From the NCBI GenBank assembly GCA_025964465.1, contig JAOPYS010000365.1, positions 1-5,769 of the forward strand: a stretch of DNA of 5,769 nucleotides. Reading direction: 5' to 3'. The position numbers were made by a program, and so were the translations under genes. Source of the DNA: Thermoleophilia bacterium (GTDB taxonomy: Bacteria > Actinomycetota > Thermoleophilia > Gaiellales > SKUG01). The notes below the pieces were generated by a model. It saw only the letters and a program-made list of their open reading frames with translations, was not told the origin of the DNA and searched no databases. Below are positions 1-5,769 of this stretch, in pieces (the stretch's first letter is position 1; each line of letters starts with the position of its first letter).

Positions 1-77
1 CACGGTCGCGGGCCGAGGGGCCGGCCCGGGCCGAGGCGGAGGCCGCCGCGGCGGAGCGCGCCCCCTCGCGAGCATGA
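1..77 (+). CDS. C-terminal tail of an unidentified upstream gene (partial)
   Basis: Starting at base 3, this frame is open from the window edge to a TGA at 75-77. It encodes 24 residues rich in Ala, Glu and Arg, ending in APSRA. Third codon positions are almost all G or C, as in the other genes here. The TGA overlaps the ATG of the next gene (ATGA at 74-77), the same 4-bp junction seen between every other gene pair in the window, which is the main reason to call it real. The composition looks like a flexible, charged C-terminal tail, so no family can be named. It would be the gene directly upstream of, and co-transcribed with, the glycosyltransferase. The alternative is that this is non-coding leader DNA. 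The other + frames are also open here, so confidence is moderate. Confidence 0.55.
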   Translation, partial: RSRAEGPARAEAEAAAAERAPSRA

Positions 78-1198
78 GCGCGCGACCGCTGCGCGTGGCG
101 ATCGTCGACCCGGCGTCGTGGTCGCTGGCCTACGACGAGCCACTCGCCAACGCCCTGGCGCGCGCGGGGTGCGAGGTGACGCTGCACTGCACGCGGTCGC
201 CGCACGTCGGCGTGAAGGTGGTGCTACGCGAGGATGGCGCGCAGGTCGAGGAGTCGTTCTACCGGACGGGCTACGGCTACGGGCGCCTGCTGCCGCGCCG
301 ACTGACACGCATCACCCAGCACCCGCTCGACCTGGCCAAGCTGACGCGCCGGCTGCGCGCGGAGGCCGACGTGGTCATGGTGCAGTGGCTGCCCGGGCGC
401 GGGCTCGACGTGCGGGCGTGGGCGCGGCTCGCGCAGTCGATGCCGGTGACGTTCACGTCGCACAACGCCCAGGAGCGCGAGGGCAAGGTGCCGCTGGCGG
501 CGCTCGGCGGATTCAGCGCCGTGGTGGCGCACTCCGACGGCGGAGCGCGGGCGCTGCGCGAGGCGGGCCTGCCGACGGTGTGGCGCATGGCGATCGGCGC
601 CTACGACCAGTACGCGACGGCGCCCGAGCCGCCCGAGCCGCCGGTGCTGCTGCCCGAGCACGCGCCGCTGGTGGTGCTGCCCGGGCTGCTGCGCCCGTAC
701 AAGGGCGTGGACGTGCTGCTGGAGGCGTGGCCGCTCGTGCGCGCGCAGGTGCCGCAGGCGCGGCTGGTGATCGCCGGACGCCCCATGGGGGTCGACCTGC
801 CCGAGGCCGTGCCGGCGGGGGCGGCGTTCATCCCGCGGTTCGTGAGTGACGAGGAGCTCGGCTGGCTGCTGCGGCGGGCGACGGTGTGCTGCCTGCCCTA
901 CCGACGGATCGACATGAGCGGCATCGCGGTGAGCGCGCTCGCGTGCGGCACGCCGCTCGTGGTGAGTGACGTGGGCGGGCTCGGCGAGTACGTGGGCCGC
1001 GGCGCGCTGGCGGTGCCGCCGGGCGACCCGGCCGCGCTCGCGCAGGCGCTGGTCGCCGTGCTCGCGGATGCGACGCTCGAGGCGCGCCTGGGCGCCGAGG
1101 CCCGCGCGGCGATCGCCACGCACTACTCCTGGGACGCGATCGCCACCGAGTACGTGCGCCGCCTCGCGGGCCTGCTCGCCGCCCCCTCCCGAGTATGA
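74..1198 (+). CDS. GT-B fold glycosyltransferase, family 4-like (group 1)
   Basis: This 374-residue protein has the length and layout of a cytoplasmic retaining GT4-type enzyme that transfers a sugar from a nucleotide donor to a glycan or lipid-linked acceptor. The N-terminal Rossmann-like domain (about 1-175) opens with RVAIVDPAS and a helix at 21-32, with a TSHN motif at 128-131. The C-terminal donor-binding domain (about 195-350) contains GLLRPYKGVDVLLEA (204-218) and SGIAVSALACGTP (282-294), followed by VVSDVGGLGE (296-305). The usual EX7E glutamates are not present: Ile279 and Ser287 align with them. This matches the SGV-type variant of the family as I know it. The ATG start has no convincing Shine-Dalgarno sequence but overlaps the preceding stop (ATGA), so translation is probably coupled. 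Its last two codons and stop lie in a large inverted repeat. Donor and acceptor sugars cannot be predicted. Confidence 0.93.
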   Translation: MSARPLRVAIVDPASWSLAYDEPLANALARAGCEVTLHCTRSPHVGVKVVLREDGAQVEESFYRTGYGYGRLLPRRLTRITQHPLDLAKLTRRLRAEADVVMVQWLPGRGLDVRAWARLAQSMPVTFTSHNAQEREGKVPLAALGGFSAVVAHSDGGARALREAGLPTVWRMAIGAYDQYATAPEPPEPPVLLPEHAPLVVLPGLLRPYKGVDVLLEAWPLVRAQVPQARLVIAGRPMGVDLPEAVPAGAAFIPRFVSDEELGWLLRRATVCCLPYRRIDMSGIAVSALACGTPLVVSDVGGLGEYVGRGALAVPPGDPAALAQALVAVLADATLEARLGAEARAAIATHYSWDAIATEYVRRLAGLLAAPSRV

Positions 1199-1240
1199 GG
1201 TTGATCGTGCCGCTGAGCGGCACGATCAACCTCATACTCG
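1190..1240. terminator. Perfect 25-bp inverted repeat between convergent genes; probable bidirectional terminator
   Basis: Arms at 1190-1214 and 1216-1240 are exact reverse complements around a single G at 1215, so the RNA would fold as a 24-bp stem with a three-base UGA loop on either strand. The repeat occupies most of the 51-bp gap between the two convergent genes and includes the TGA of the + strand glycosyltransferase (1196-1198). Its inner end is only 9 bp from the stop of the - strand acyltransferase. No T-tract follows the stem in either direction: the + side runs into C2G7T and the - side into a purine-rich GGAGGGGGC. It would therefore be a hairpin terminator lacking a U-tail, a type reported in actinobacteria. 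The arms are about 54% G+C, well below the flanking DNA. A dispersed palindromic repeat is the main alternative and would not exclude a terminator role. Confidence 0.8.
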
Positions 1241-1249
1241 CCGGGGGGG

Positions 1250-2236
1250 TCAGCGGCGCAGCAGGCGCTTGACGCGGCGGCGGCGGGCAACGGTGCGGGC
1301 CCACGCCGGCGAGCTGCGGCGCACGACCGAGTAGGCGTGCGGCTCGCCGCCGAAGCCGCGCACGAAGCGCTCGATGGAACGGATCATCGAGCCCTCGAAG
1401 TCGAAGCCGAGGCCGCGCTCGGCGGCGCGGCGTATCCCCGCCCACAGCAGCAGGGTGGAGGCGCCGTCGACGTCCTCGCCCGGGCCGCGCCCGTAGGCGA
1501 TCGCGTAGCTGCGCCGGTCGTCCTCCACGAACAGGCCCGCCGCGGCGAGCGTGCCCTCCGCGCTGCGCACGACCAGCACGGTGCCACGCTCGCGCTCGAG
1601 CGCGGCGCGCGCGGCTCGGTCGAGCGCCGCAGCGGCGGGTACCGCGGCGCCCTGCTGCGCGAAGGTCGCCTCGCACGCGACCAGCAGGTCGGCGACCGAC
1701 CCCTCCTCCACCACCAGCGCGTCGCGCTCGGCGATCGACAGCTTGCGGCGCGTGCCCTTGCGCATCGCGGCGCGCGTCGCGTCGACGTCCCCTGCGTGCG
1801 CGAGGCGCCAGGTCGTGCGCGTGGTCTGCTCGAACCCGTGCCACGAGAGCGGCGTCCAGTAGTCGAGCTCGGGCAGGCAGGCGGCCTCCACGTGCGCGTG
1901 GCCCACGAGCGATGCGGCGAGCGCCTCGAGCAGCTCCACGTCGGCGCTCGTGCGCGCGACGCCCGGCGCCGCGTCCGGCAGGAGCGGCCCCAGCCACGGC
2001 GTGTAGGGCGCCGTCGTGCCGACCAGGCCGACGCGCGTGGGCCGCACCGGCAGTGGCCACGCCGCGCGCACGGAACCATCGGCCGCGCGCAGCAGGTTGG
2101 GCGACCACGCCCGCGCCGAGCCCGTCGTCGCGTCGAGCCACCACGGCTCGGCGAACACGGAGCGCTGGCGCGACAGGGCGAGGAAGGCCGCGTACGCCTC
2201 GCGCTCGTCCTCGGGGCTCGGGGGCGCTGCCGTCAC
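1250..2236 (-). CDS. GNAT-superfamily acyltransferase, FemAB/BioF2-like (Acetyltransf_6 type)
   Basis: This 328-residue soluble protein starts at GTG 2236, and that GTG overlaps the TGA of the sulfotransferase (GTGA). No Shine-Dalgarno sequence is visible, so coupling probably drives initiation. An N-terminal region (about 25-145, with EPWWLDA at 30-36) precedes a GNAT-like half. That half includes the basic MRKGTRRKLSIAER (158-171), the core strands LVVRSAEGTLAAAGLFV (221-237) and SYAIAYGR (243-250), and the C-terminal FDFEGSMIRSIERFVRGFGG (278-297). FDFEGSM followed by ERF..GFG is the signature I recognise from BioF2-like acetyltransferases found in polysaccharide loci. The tail (about 313-328) is strongly basic. 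Such enzymes transfer acyl or aminoacyl groups to amino sugars or peptides; the substrate here is unknown. Being coupled to a sulfotransferase suggests it also decorates the glycan. Peptidoglycan or cell-wall modification is the alternative. Confidence 0.85.
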   Translation of the reverse strand: MTAAPPSPEDEREAYAAFLALSRQRSVFAEPWWLDATTGSARAWSPNLLRAADGSVRAAWPLPVRPTRVGLVGTTAPYTPWLGPLLPDAAPGVARTSADVELLEALAASLVGHAHVEAACLPELDYWTPLSWHGFEQTTRTTWRLAHAGDVDATRAAMRKGTRRKLSIAERDALVVEEGSVADLLVACEATFAQQGAAVPAAAALDRAARAALERERGTVLVVRSAEGTLAAAGLFVEDDRRSYAIAYGRGPGEDVDGASTLLLWAGIRRAAERGLGFDFEGSMIRSIERFVRGFGGEPHAYSVVRRSSPAWARTVARRRRVKRLLRR

Positions 2237-3228
2237 GGCGCCGCCGGGCTGCTCGTGGCGACGCGCGCCTGCTCGGCGACGGCGACCGCCGCGCGCAGCT
2301 GCGCCTCCGTGGCCTCGTCCAGCGGCGTGCCGTGGCTGCGGCGGAACGTCTCCGGGATCACCGCGTCCGGACGCAGCTGCACCTCGACGCCGGTCTGCGC
2401 CAGCCAGTCGCGGATCCGCACGAGTGCCGCGCGCGGATCGGCGCACACCTCGTCGTAGGTCACCTCGATCGTGAAGCTCGGGTCGAGCCGCCCGACCTCG
2501 CGCCGCGCGACGGCCTTCATCTGCTCGACCTGCCACACCGTCTGCTCGGCGGGCGAGCGTCCGGCGAGCGCGTCGGCGCCGGCCGGCTCGGCGCTCCACC
2601 ACCGGTCGAGCGTGTCGTGGTTGCTGAGGCGCCCGCGCAGCAGCGAGCGCGCGTTGGTCTCCGTGTCGCGGTCCACGATGATGTAGCGCGCCTCGGGCAG
2701 CGCCGCCGTCAGCAGCGGCAGGCGCAGCGAGTTGAAGACGTTCTTGAAGACGACCGGCCCGCCGCACGCCTCCGCGAACTCGCGGATCGCGGCGCGCACG
2801 GCGCGTACGCGCTTCGGGGTCGCGTCGGCCTCGGTGATCTCGTTGGGGAAGCGGTCGACGAACCGGTACCAGTAGTTGCCCGCCTCGGTCGGGTCCCACG
2901 AGTGGCTCGTGTCACCGTGCCTGGACGTCCAGTTGGAGGGCTGGCGGTCGGCGCGCGGTCGCACCCGCCGCTCGATGTTGGCGGCGTCCCCGGGGCGGAC
3001 CATGTGCGCGTTGGCGAGGTAGCCCACGTCGAGCCCCTCGACGACGAGCTGGTAGAAGAGCGTCGTGCCCGACCGCGGGGCGCCGAGGATGAAGATCGGC
3101 GTGCGGTCGGCGCGGGCCGGCAGCTCGCTGCCGCGCCGTACCTCGGCGTGGTGCAGCAGTCGGTTGCGCCCCGACTTCGTTCGGGCGCGCACCACGCGCC
3201 ACGGTCGCAGGAGGTTGCGTCGGTTCAT
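2233..3228 (-). CDS. PAPS-dependent sulfotransferase (Sulfotransfer_3-like)
   Basis: This 331-residue protein is predicted to transfer sulfuryl from 3'-phosphoadenylyl sulfate to a hydroxyl or amine on a carbohydrate or related acceptor in the cytoplasm. The 5'-phosphosulfate-binding loop is FILGAPRSGTTLFYQLV (46-62), a P-loop-like PRSGTT that is diagnostic for the family. VVFKNVFNSLRLPLL (159-173) precedes the conserved strand YIIVDRDTETNARSLLRGR (182-200), where Arg187 and Ser195 fit the 3'-phosphate-binding Arg and Ser. The region YDEVCADPRAALVRIRDWL (258-276) is typical of the C-terminal half. No signal peptide or membrane segment is seen; the N-terminus is basic. ATG 3228 is preferred over the in-frame ATG at 3261 because it has GGGGA six bases upstream, and because its ATGA overlap with the previous stop matches the other junctions. 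The acceptor is unknown, but the glycan-locus setting suggests a sulfated surface polysaccharide or glycolipid. Confidence 0.93.
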   Translation of the reverse strand: MNRRNLLRPWRVVRARTKSGRNRLLHHAEVRRGSELPARADRTPIFILGAPRSGTTLFYQLVVEGLDVGYLANAHMVRPGDAANIERRVRPRADRQPSNWTSRHGDTSHSWDPTEAGNYWYRFVDRFPNEITEADATPKRVRAVRAAIREFAEACGGPVVFKNVFNSLRLPLLTAALPEARYIIVDRDTETNARSLLRGRLSNHDTLDRWWSAEPAGADALAGRSPAEQTVWQVEQMKAVARREVGRLDPSFTIEVTYDEVCADPRAALVRIRDWLAQTGVEVQLRPDAVIPETFRRSHGTPLDEATEAQLRAAVAVAEQARVATSSPAAP

Positions 3229-5552
3229 CGTGGGTCCCCGGATCCGTCTCGCAGCTGCCACAGCTCGAGGCTGCAGGCCGCGCGCGAGGTCGTGGTTCGC
3301 TCCTTGCCGGGGATGTGCCCCTCGCCTGCGGCCACCCGACGCGCTGGCAGCGACCCGTCGTCGAGCGCGTGGCGCAGGCCGACCGCGTCGAAGTTGCCGA
3401 CCTTCGCGCCGAGCGGCGCCTCGACCTCGCCGCGTGCGACCACGAGCCAGCGTGCGTCGAGCGTGTCGCGCATGCGCTCCACCGCGTGCACGGCGGTGGC
3501 CTCCGAGCGCGAGTCGAACGCGTCCTCGAGCAGGTGGATGCGGCGCGCGCTGCGCGACGTGTCGGTCGCGCCGTTCCAGGTCTTGAAGTCGGCGGCGATG
3601 TACACCGGCGCCACGGCCTGGACGGTGTACGCCGTCATCGGGTCCGAGACGAGCGTGTCACCCGACGGCAGCCGCTCGAGCGCGTGCTGGATGCCAGCTG
3701 TGCAGCCGAGGTCGTCGGCGCGGGCGGACGCCACGAGCTGGCGCGACTGCCACGCGCCGCGGCGCAGGCTGTCGTACCCCGAGGGCAGGAAGCAGGCGCC
3801 GAGCGCGAGGAGGGCGAGGCCCAGGGCCCGGGCTGAGGGGACGGTGTTCGGCAGCGCCGCACCGACGGACGAGGGACGGGCGGCGGTCAGCGCCGGCGCA
3901 GCGGCGGCGGCGGCCGGGGTGACCTCGTCGAGCGCGCCGTCGCCGCGGCCGCGACGGCGGTCACGCACGGCGAGCACCAGCACCAGGAGCAGCCCCGCGA
4001 CGGCCACCAGCGTTGGCCAGTTCCACCCGTACTGCGGCGGCGTGCGACGCGCGAGCGGGTAGCCGTAGGCAGCCGACAGCGCGACCACCACCGCGAACGG
4101 CGCGACCCACGCGGCCCGCGCCGCCAGACCGCCCCACCTGGTGCGCACGCGCCCGGCCGTCGCGCCGATGCGCGCGAGCAGGTCGGGCAGCGCGATCGCC
4201 ATCCCTCCGGCCAGCAGGATGCCCATGGGGCGCGGGATGCGCAGCGCGAGCGTGAGGCTGCCACTGCTGCCGAGCAGGTGCAGCAGCGGCGGGACGAGCG
4301 CGCAGGCCATGAGCGTGATGGCGCCACCGGCGACGACGGCGCGACCCACGCCGCGCCCGCGCCACGCGGCCCACGGCAGCAGCAGCATCGCGAGCAGCCC
4401 GGGGGCGGCGAACCAGTCGTAGAGGTGCCCCGGGCGCGTGATCTGCCACGCGCCGTGGCCCATCAGGTGGTAGTCGATGCGCTGCTCGAGCGGCGAGCCG
4501 AACTGGTCGAGCATCGTGAGCACCGGCAACAGGCACGCGAAGGCGATGACGCCGGGCACCGCGATGGCGAGCAGCGCGCGCACGAGGCCGCCGCGCACCT
4601 CGGGCCCCCACGGACCGGCGAGCGCGAGCCAGAGCGCGGCCCCGATCCCGATGACCGCGAGGTACACCACGTAGTTGGCGTGCAGCACCACGACCAGTGC
4701 GATGCCCACCGCGCCCGTGGCCGCGAGCGCGCCGCGGCCGCTGCGGTCGCGCCCGCGCTGCACCACGAGCACCGCGACGACCAGGACGAAGGCCAGCAGC
4801 ACGTCGATCGCCACGTTGCCCGGCAGCGCGGCGTAGGCGACGCCGTCGCCCTCCAGCTCGCGTCGCGGGAAGAACACGCGCAGCCACGCGTAGGCCGCAG
4901 CGGCCGCCATCTCGCCGGCGGCGGTGCCGGTGATGACCCGCCCGAGCGCGCCCGCTGCGCACGCCGCGAGCAGCACCGCGAAGGCGGCGTTGGCCTCCAT
5001 GACCGTGGCCGGGTCCAGGCCCGTGAGCTTCGACGCGCCCGCGAACAGGGCCTGCCACGTGGGGATGACATAGGACGGATTGACACCTGCCCCCGCGATG
5101 CGGTCGATCGTCGCGAAGGTCGGCTCGTGCAGCTCGAGCAGGCGCCGCGACACACCGATGTGGAAGAGCGTGTCGAACGCGATGCGCGTGCGCAGCACCG
5201 CGGCGAGAAGCACGGCCGCCGCGATGGCGCCCACGGTCCACGTCGACACCGCGTCCTCCTGGCGTTTCGCGTGCCCGCGTCGCGCGTCGCGCAGCCACGC
5301 GACGACGACCAGCACGAGCGTGACCGCGCCGTGCACGGCCAGGGTCACGGCGATCGGCGCGTGCAGTGCGAGCGTCGCGACGAACGCTGCCGTCCACAGC
5401 CCGAGCCCGAACGCGAACCACGCGACGGGCAGCAGCAGCACCGGCACGTACAGCTGCAGCTGCAGCAGCCGAGCGACGGCCCACCCGGGCAGCCACACGA
5501 GCAGGGCGACCGCGGCGACGGCGAGCACCTGCGAGGCGAGCAGCCCGATCAC
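3225..5552 (-). CDS. Polytopic membrane protein, GT-C glycosyltransferase-like, with extracytoplasmic C-terminal domain
   Basis: This 775-residue protein has about 13-15 hydrophobic segments: roughly 2-30, 36-60, 65-86, 105-121, 186-208, 248-265, 277-313, 325-347, 384-396, 404-427, 440-460, 480-498, 513-530 and 574-592. The first large loop holds RTRIAFDTLFHIGVSRRLLE (121-140), with Asp127 and His131, then YVIPTWQALFAGASKLTGLDP (161-181). This resembles the acidic first-loop region and following P-x-W region of GT-C transferases that use polyprenyl-phosphate sugars, but I cannot assign a family. A charged, alanine-rich linker (531-573) precedes the last membrane span. A soluble domain (about 593-775), probably outside the membrane, contains LPSGDTLVSDPMTAYTVQA (628-646), a pattern common in C-terminal domains of such proteins. 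The GTG start overlaps the flippase stop and has GAGGG six bases upstream. A polysaccharide polymerase or another integral membrane protein of unknown role is the alternative. Confidence 0.85.
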   Translation of the reverse strand: MIGLLASQVLAVAAVALLVWLPGWAVARLLQLQLYVPVLLLPVAWFAFGLGLWTAAFVATLALHAPIAVTLAVHGAVTLVLVVVAWLRDARRGHAKRQEDAVSTWTVGAIAAAVLLAAVLRTRIAFDTLFHIGVSRRLLELHEPTFATIDRIAGAGVNPSYVIPTWQALFAGASKLTGLDPATVMEANAAFAVLLAACAAGALGRVITGTAAGEMAAAAAYAWLRVFFPRRELEGDGVAYAALPGNVAIDVLLAFVLVVAVLVVQRGRDRSGRGALAATGAVGIALVVVLHANYVVYLAVIGIGAALWLALAGPWGPEVRGGLVRALLAIAVPGVIAFACLLPVLTMLDQFGSPLEQRIDYHLMGHGAWQITRPGHLYDWFAAPGLLAMLLLPWAAWRGRGVGRAVVAGGAITLMACALVPPLLHLLGSSGSLTLALRIPRPMGILLAGGMAIALPDLLARIGATAGRVRTRWGGLAARAAWVAPFAVVVALSAAYGYPLARRTPPQYGWNWPTLVAVAGLLLVLVLAVRDRRRGRGDGALDEVTPAAAAAAPALTAARPSSVGAALPNTVPSARALGLALLALGACFLPSGYDSLRRGAWQSRQLVASARADDLGCTAGIQHALERLPSGDTLVSDPMTAYTVQAVAPVYIAADFKTWNGATDTSRSARRIHLLEDAFDSRSEATAVHAVERMRDTLDARWLVVARGEVEAPLGAKVGNFDAVGLRHALDDGSLPARRVAAGEGHIPGKERTTTSRAACSLELWQLRDGSGDPR
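3235..3239 (-). promoter_or_regulatory. Ribosome binding site (GGGGA) for the sulfotransferase
   Basis: On the - strand GGGGA is followed by CCCACG and then ATG 3228. This spacing of six bases favours ATG 3228 over the in-frame ATG at 3261. The site lies within the last codons of the upstream membrane-protein gene, so reinitiation after its TGA and direct ribosome recruitment may both contribute. Confidence 0.6.
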
Positions 5553-5769
5553 CGCGCGCCCTCGCGCGACACGCGGCGACGGATGCGCAGGCGCTCGGCG
5601 GGCGTGACGAACCCGAGCGCGACGAGCACCAGCGGCCACGCCAGCGCGAGCCCGAGCCGCACGCCCCACTGCGCCAGCCCCGTGCCGGTGGGCAGCGCGT
5701 AGGCGCCGACGAACGAGATCGCCGTCAGCAGCACCGGCAGCGCGATGCGCGCCAGCTCGTACTCCACCC
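5549..5769 (-). CDS. C-terminal fragment of a polytopic membrane protein, probable Wzx/MATE-type oligosaccharide flippase (partial)
   Basis: The frame is open to the window edge and ends at TGA 5551-5549. The 72 visible complete codons contain YELARIALPV, then two hydrophobic helices (about residues 6-27 and 34-55) and a short, basic cytoplasmic tail with the pattern ERLRIRRRV. A YE pair just before an RI-initiated helix, a final helix ending in LGF, then an ER-basic tail is how polysaccharide flippases of the MATE/MVF (Wzx) fold commonly end. The locus, with glycosyltransferases and decorating enzymes, agrees with this. A GTG at 5767 could serve as a start, but a two-helix protein is less likely than truncation by the window. 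If correct, it would move lipid-linked oligosaccharide across the membrane. The assignment rests on the tail alone, so other glycan membrane proteins remain possible. Confidence 0.6.
   Translation of the reverse strand, partial: VEYELARIALPVLLTAISFVGAYALPTGTGLAQWGVRLGLALAWPLVLVALGFVTPAERLRIRRRVSREGAR
5559..5563 (-). promoter_or_regulatory. Ribosome binding site (GAGGG) for the 775-residue membrane protein
   Basis: On the - strand GAGGG is followed by six bases and then the GTG at 5552. It lies inside the end of the flippase-like gene. It decides for this GTG over the longer in-frame extension up to 5669, whose extra 39 residues are Arg/Ala-rich and antisense-like in composition rather than membrane-protein-like. 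Confidence 0.6.

Noticed and set aside
22..33. 12-bp G+C-only palindrome near the left edge
   Set aside because: Short self-complementary runs of G and C are expected by chance at this composition, and it lies in a likely coding tail.
1243..1249. Run of seven G residues beside the palindrome
   Set aside because: It lies just outside both stop codons. It could be a slippage or sequencing-error site but does not affect either reading frame, and no function is apparent.
3229..3261. Upstream ATG at 3261 for the sulfotransferase
   Set aside because: It would give a 37-bp overlap with the upstream gene. ATG 3228 has GGGGA at good spacing and an ATGA junction like the neighbours.
1912..4062. Very long open frame on the + strand (716 residues) opposite the sulfotransferase and membrane-protein genes
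   Set aside because: It is Arg/Ala/Pro-rich with no recognisable domain and runs antisense across three well-supported genes and their junctions. Long antisense open frames are expected at this G+C content.
5451..5468. Short tandem CAGCTG-like repeat
   Set aside because: It encodes alternating Leu/Gln (LLQLQL) in the membrane protein on the - strand. It is a codon-usage repeat of about three units with no sign of other function.
5553..5669. N-terminal extension of the membrane protein to an in-frame start at 5669
   Set aside because: The added 39 residues are Arg/Ala-rich, overlap deeply with the flippase-like gene, and would place a basic tail before the first hydrophobic helix. The GTG at 5552 has a ribosome binding site and the standard 4-bp overlap.
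4278..5702. Long + strand open frame (474 residues) opposite the membrane protein
   Set aside because: It is rich in Arg, His, Gln and Glu with no hydrophobic core, typical of the reverse complement of a Leu/Val/Ala-rich membrane protein gene.

Overview
This 5,769-base window is very G+C-rich (roughly three-quarters by eye), with G/C in nearly all third codon positions and several GTG starts. Together with gene content typical of surface-glycan clusters, this suggests a high-GC actinobacterium. A thermoleophilian such as a Solirubrobacter or Conexibacter relative is possible, but that finer placement is a guess. There are no rRNA, tRNA, CRISPR or insertion-sequence signals.

The layout is two convergent gene blocks meeting at one short intergenic gap. 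On the + strand, the last 24 codons of an unidentified gene (ending at 77) overlap by 4 bp with a complete GT-B family 4-type glycosyltransferase (74-1198). On the - strand, read from right to left, are: the C-terminal end of a multi-pass membrane protein resembling a Wzx/MATE-type oligosaccharide flippase (5769-5549, cut by the window edge); a 775-residue polytopic membrane protein resembling a GT-C glycosyltransferase, with an extracytoplasmic C-terminal domain (5552-3225); a PAPS-dependent sulfotransferase (3228-2233); and a GNAT/FemAB-like acyltransferase of the BioF2-like type (2236-1250). All four gene junctions in the window are 4-bp ATGA or GTGA stop/start overlaps, so each block looks like a translationally coupled operon that began outside the window.

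The only intergenic stretch is 51 bp (1199-1249). It is almost entirely filled by a perfect inverted repeat (25-bp arms around one central base, 1190-1240), which is clearly less G+C-rich than its surroundings and contains the glycosyltransferase stop codon. It probably acts as a bidirectional terminator without a U-tract, or it is a dispersed palindromic element.

Taken together, the genes look like part of an extracellular or capsular polysaccharide (or other surface glycan) locus: glycosyl transfer, export, a membrane-embedded glycosyltransferase or polymerase candidate, and two decorating enzymes (sulfation and N- or O-acylation). The notable inference is a sulfated surface glycan in a high-GC actinobacterium. 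The exact substrates cannot be read from the sequence. I see no clearly novel defence or mobile system here.
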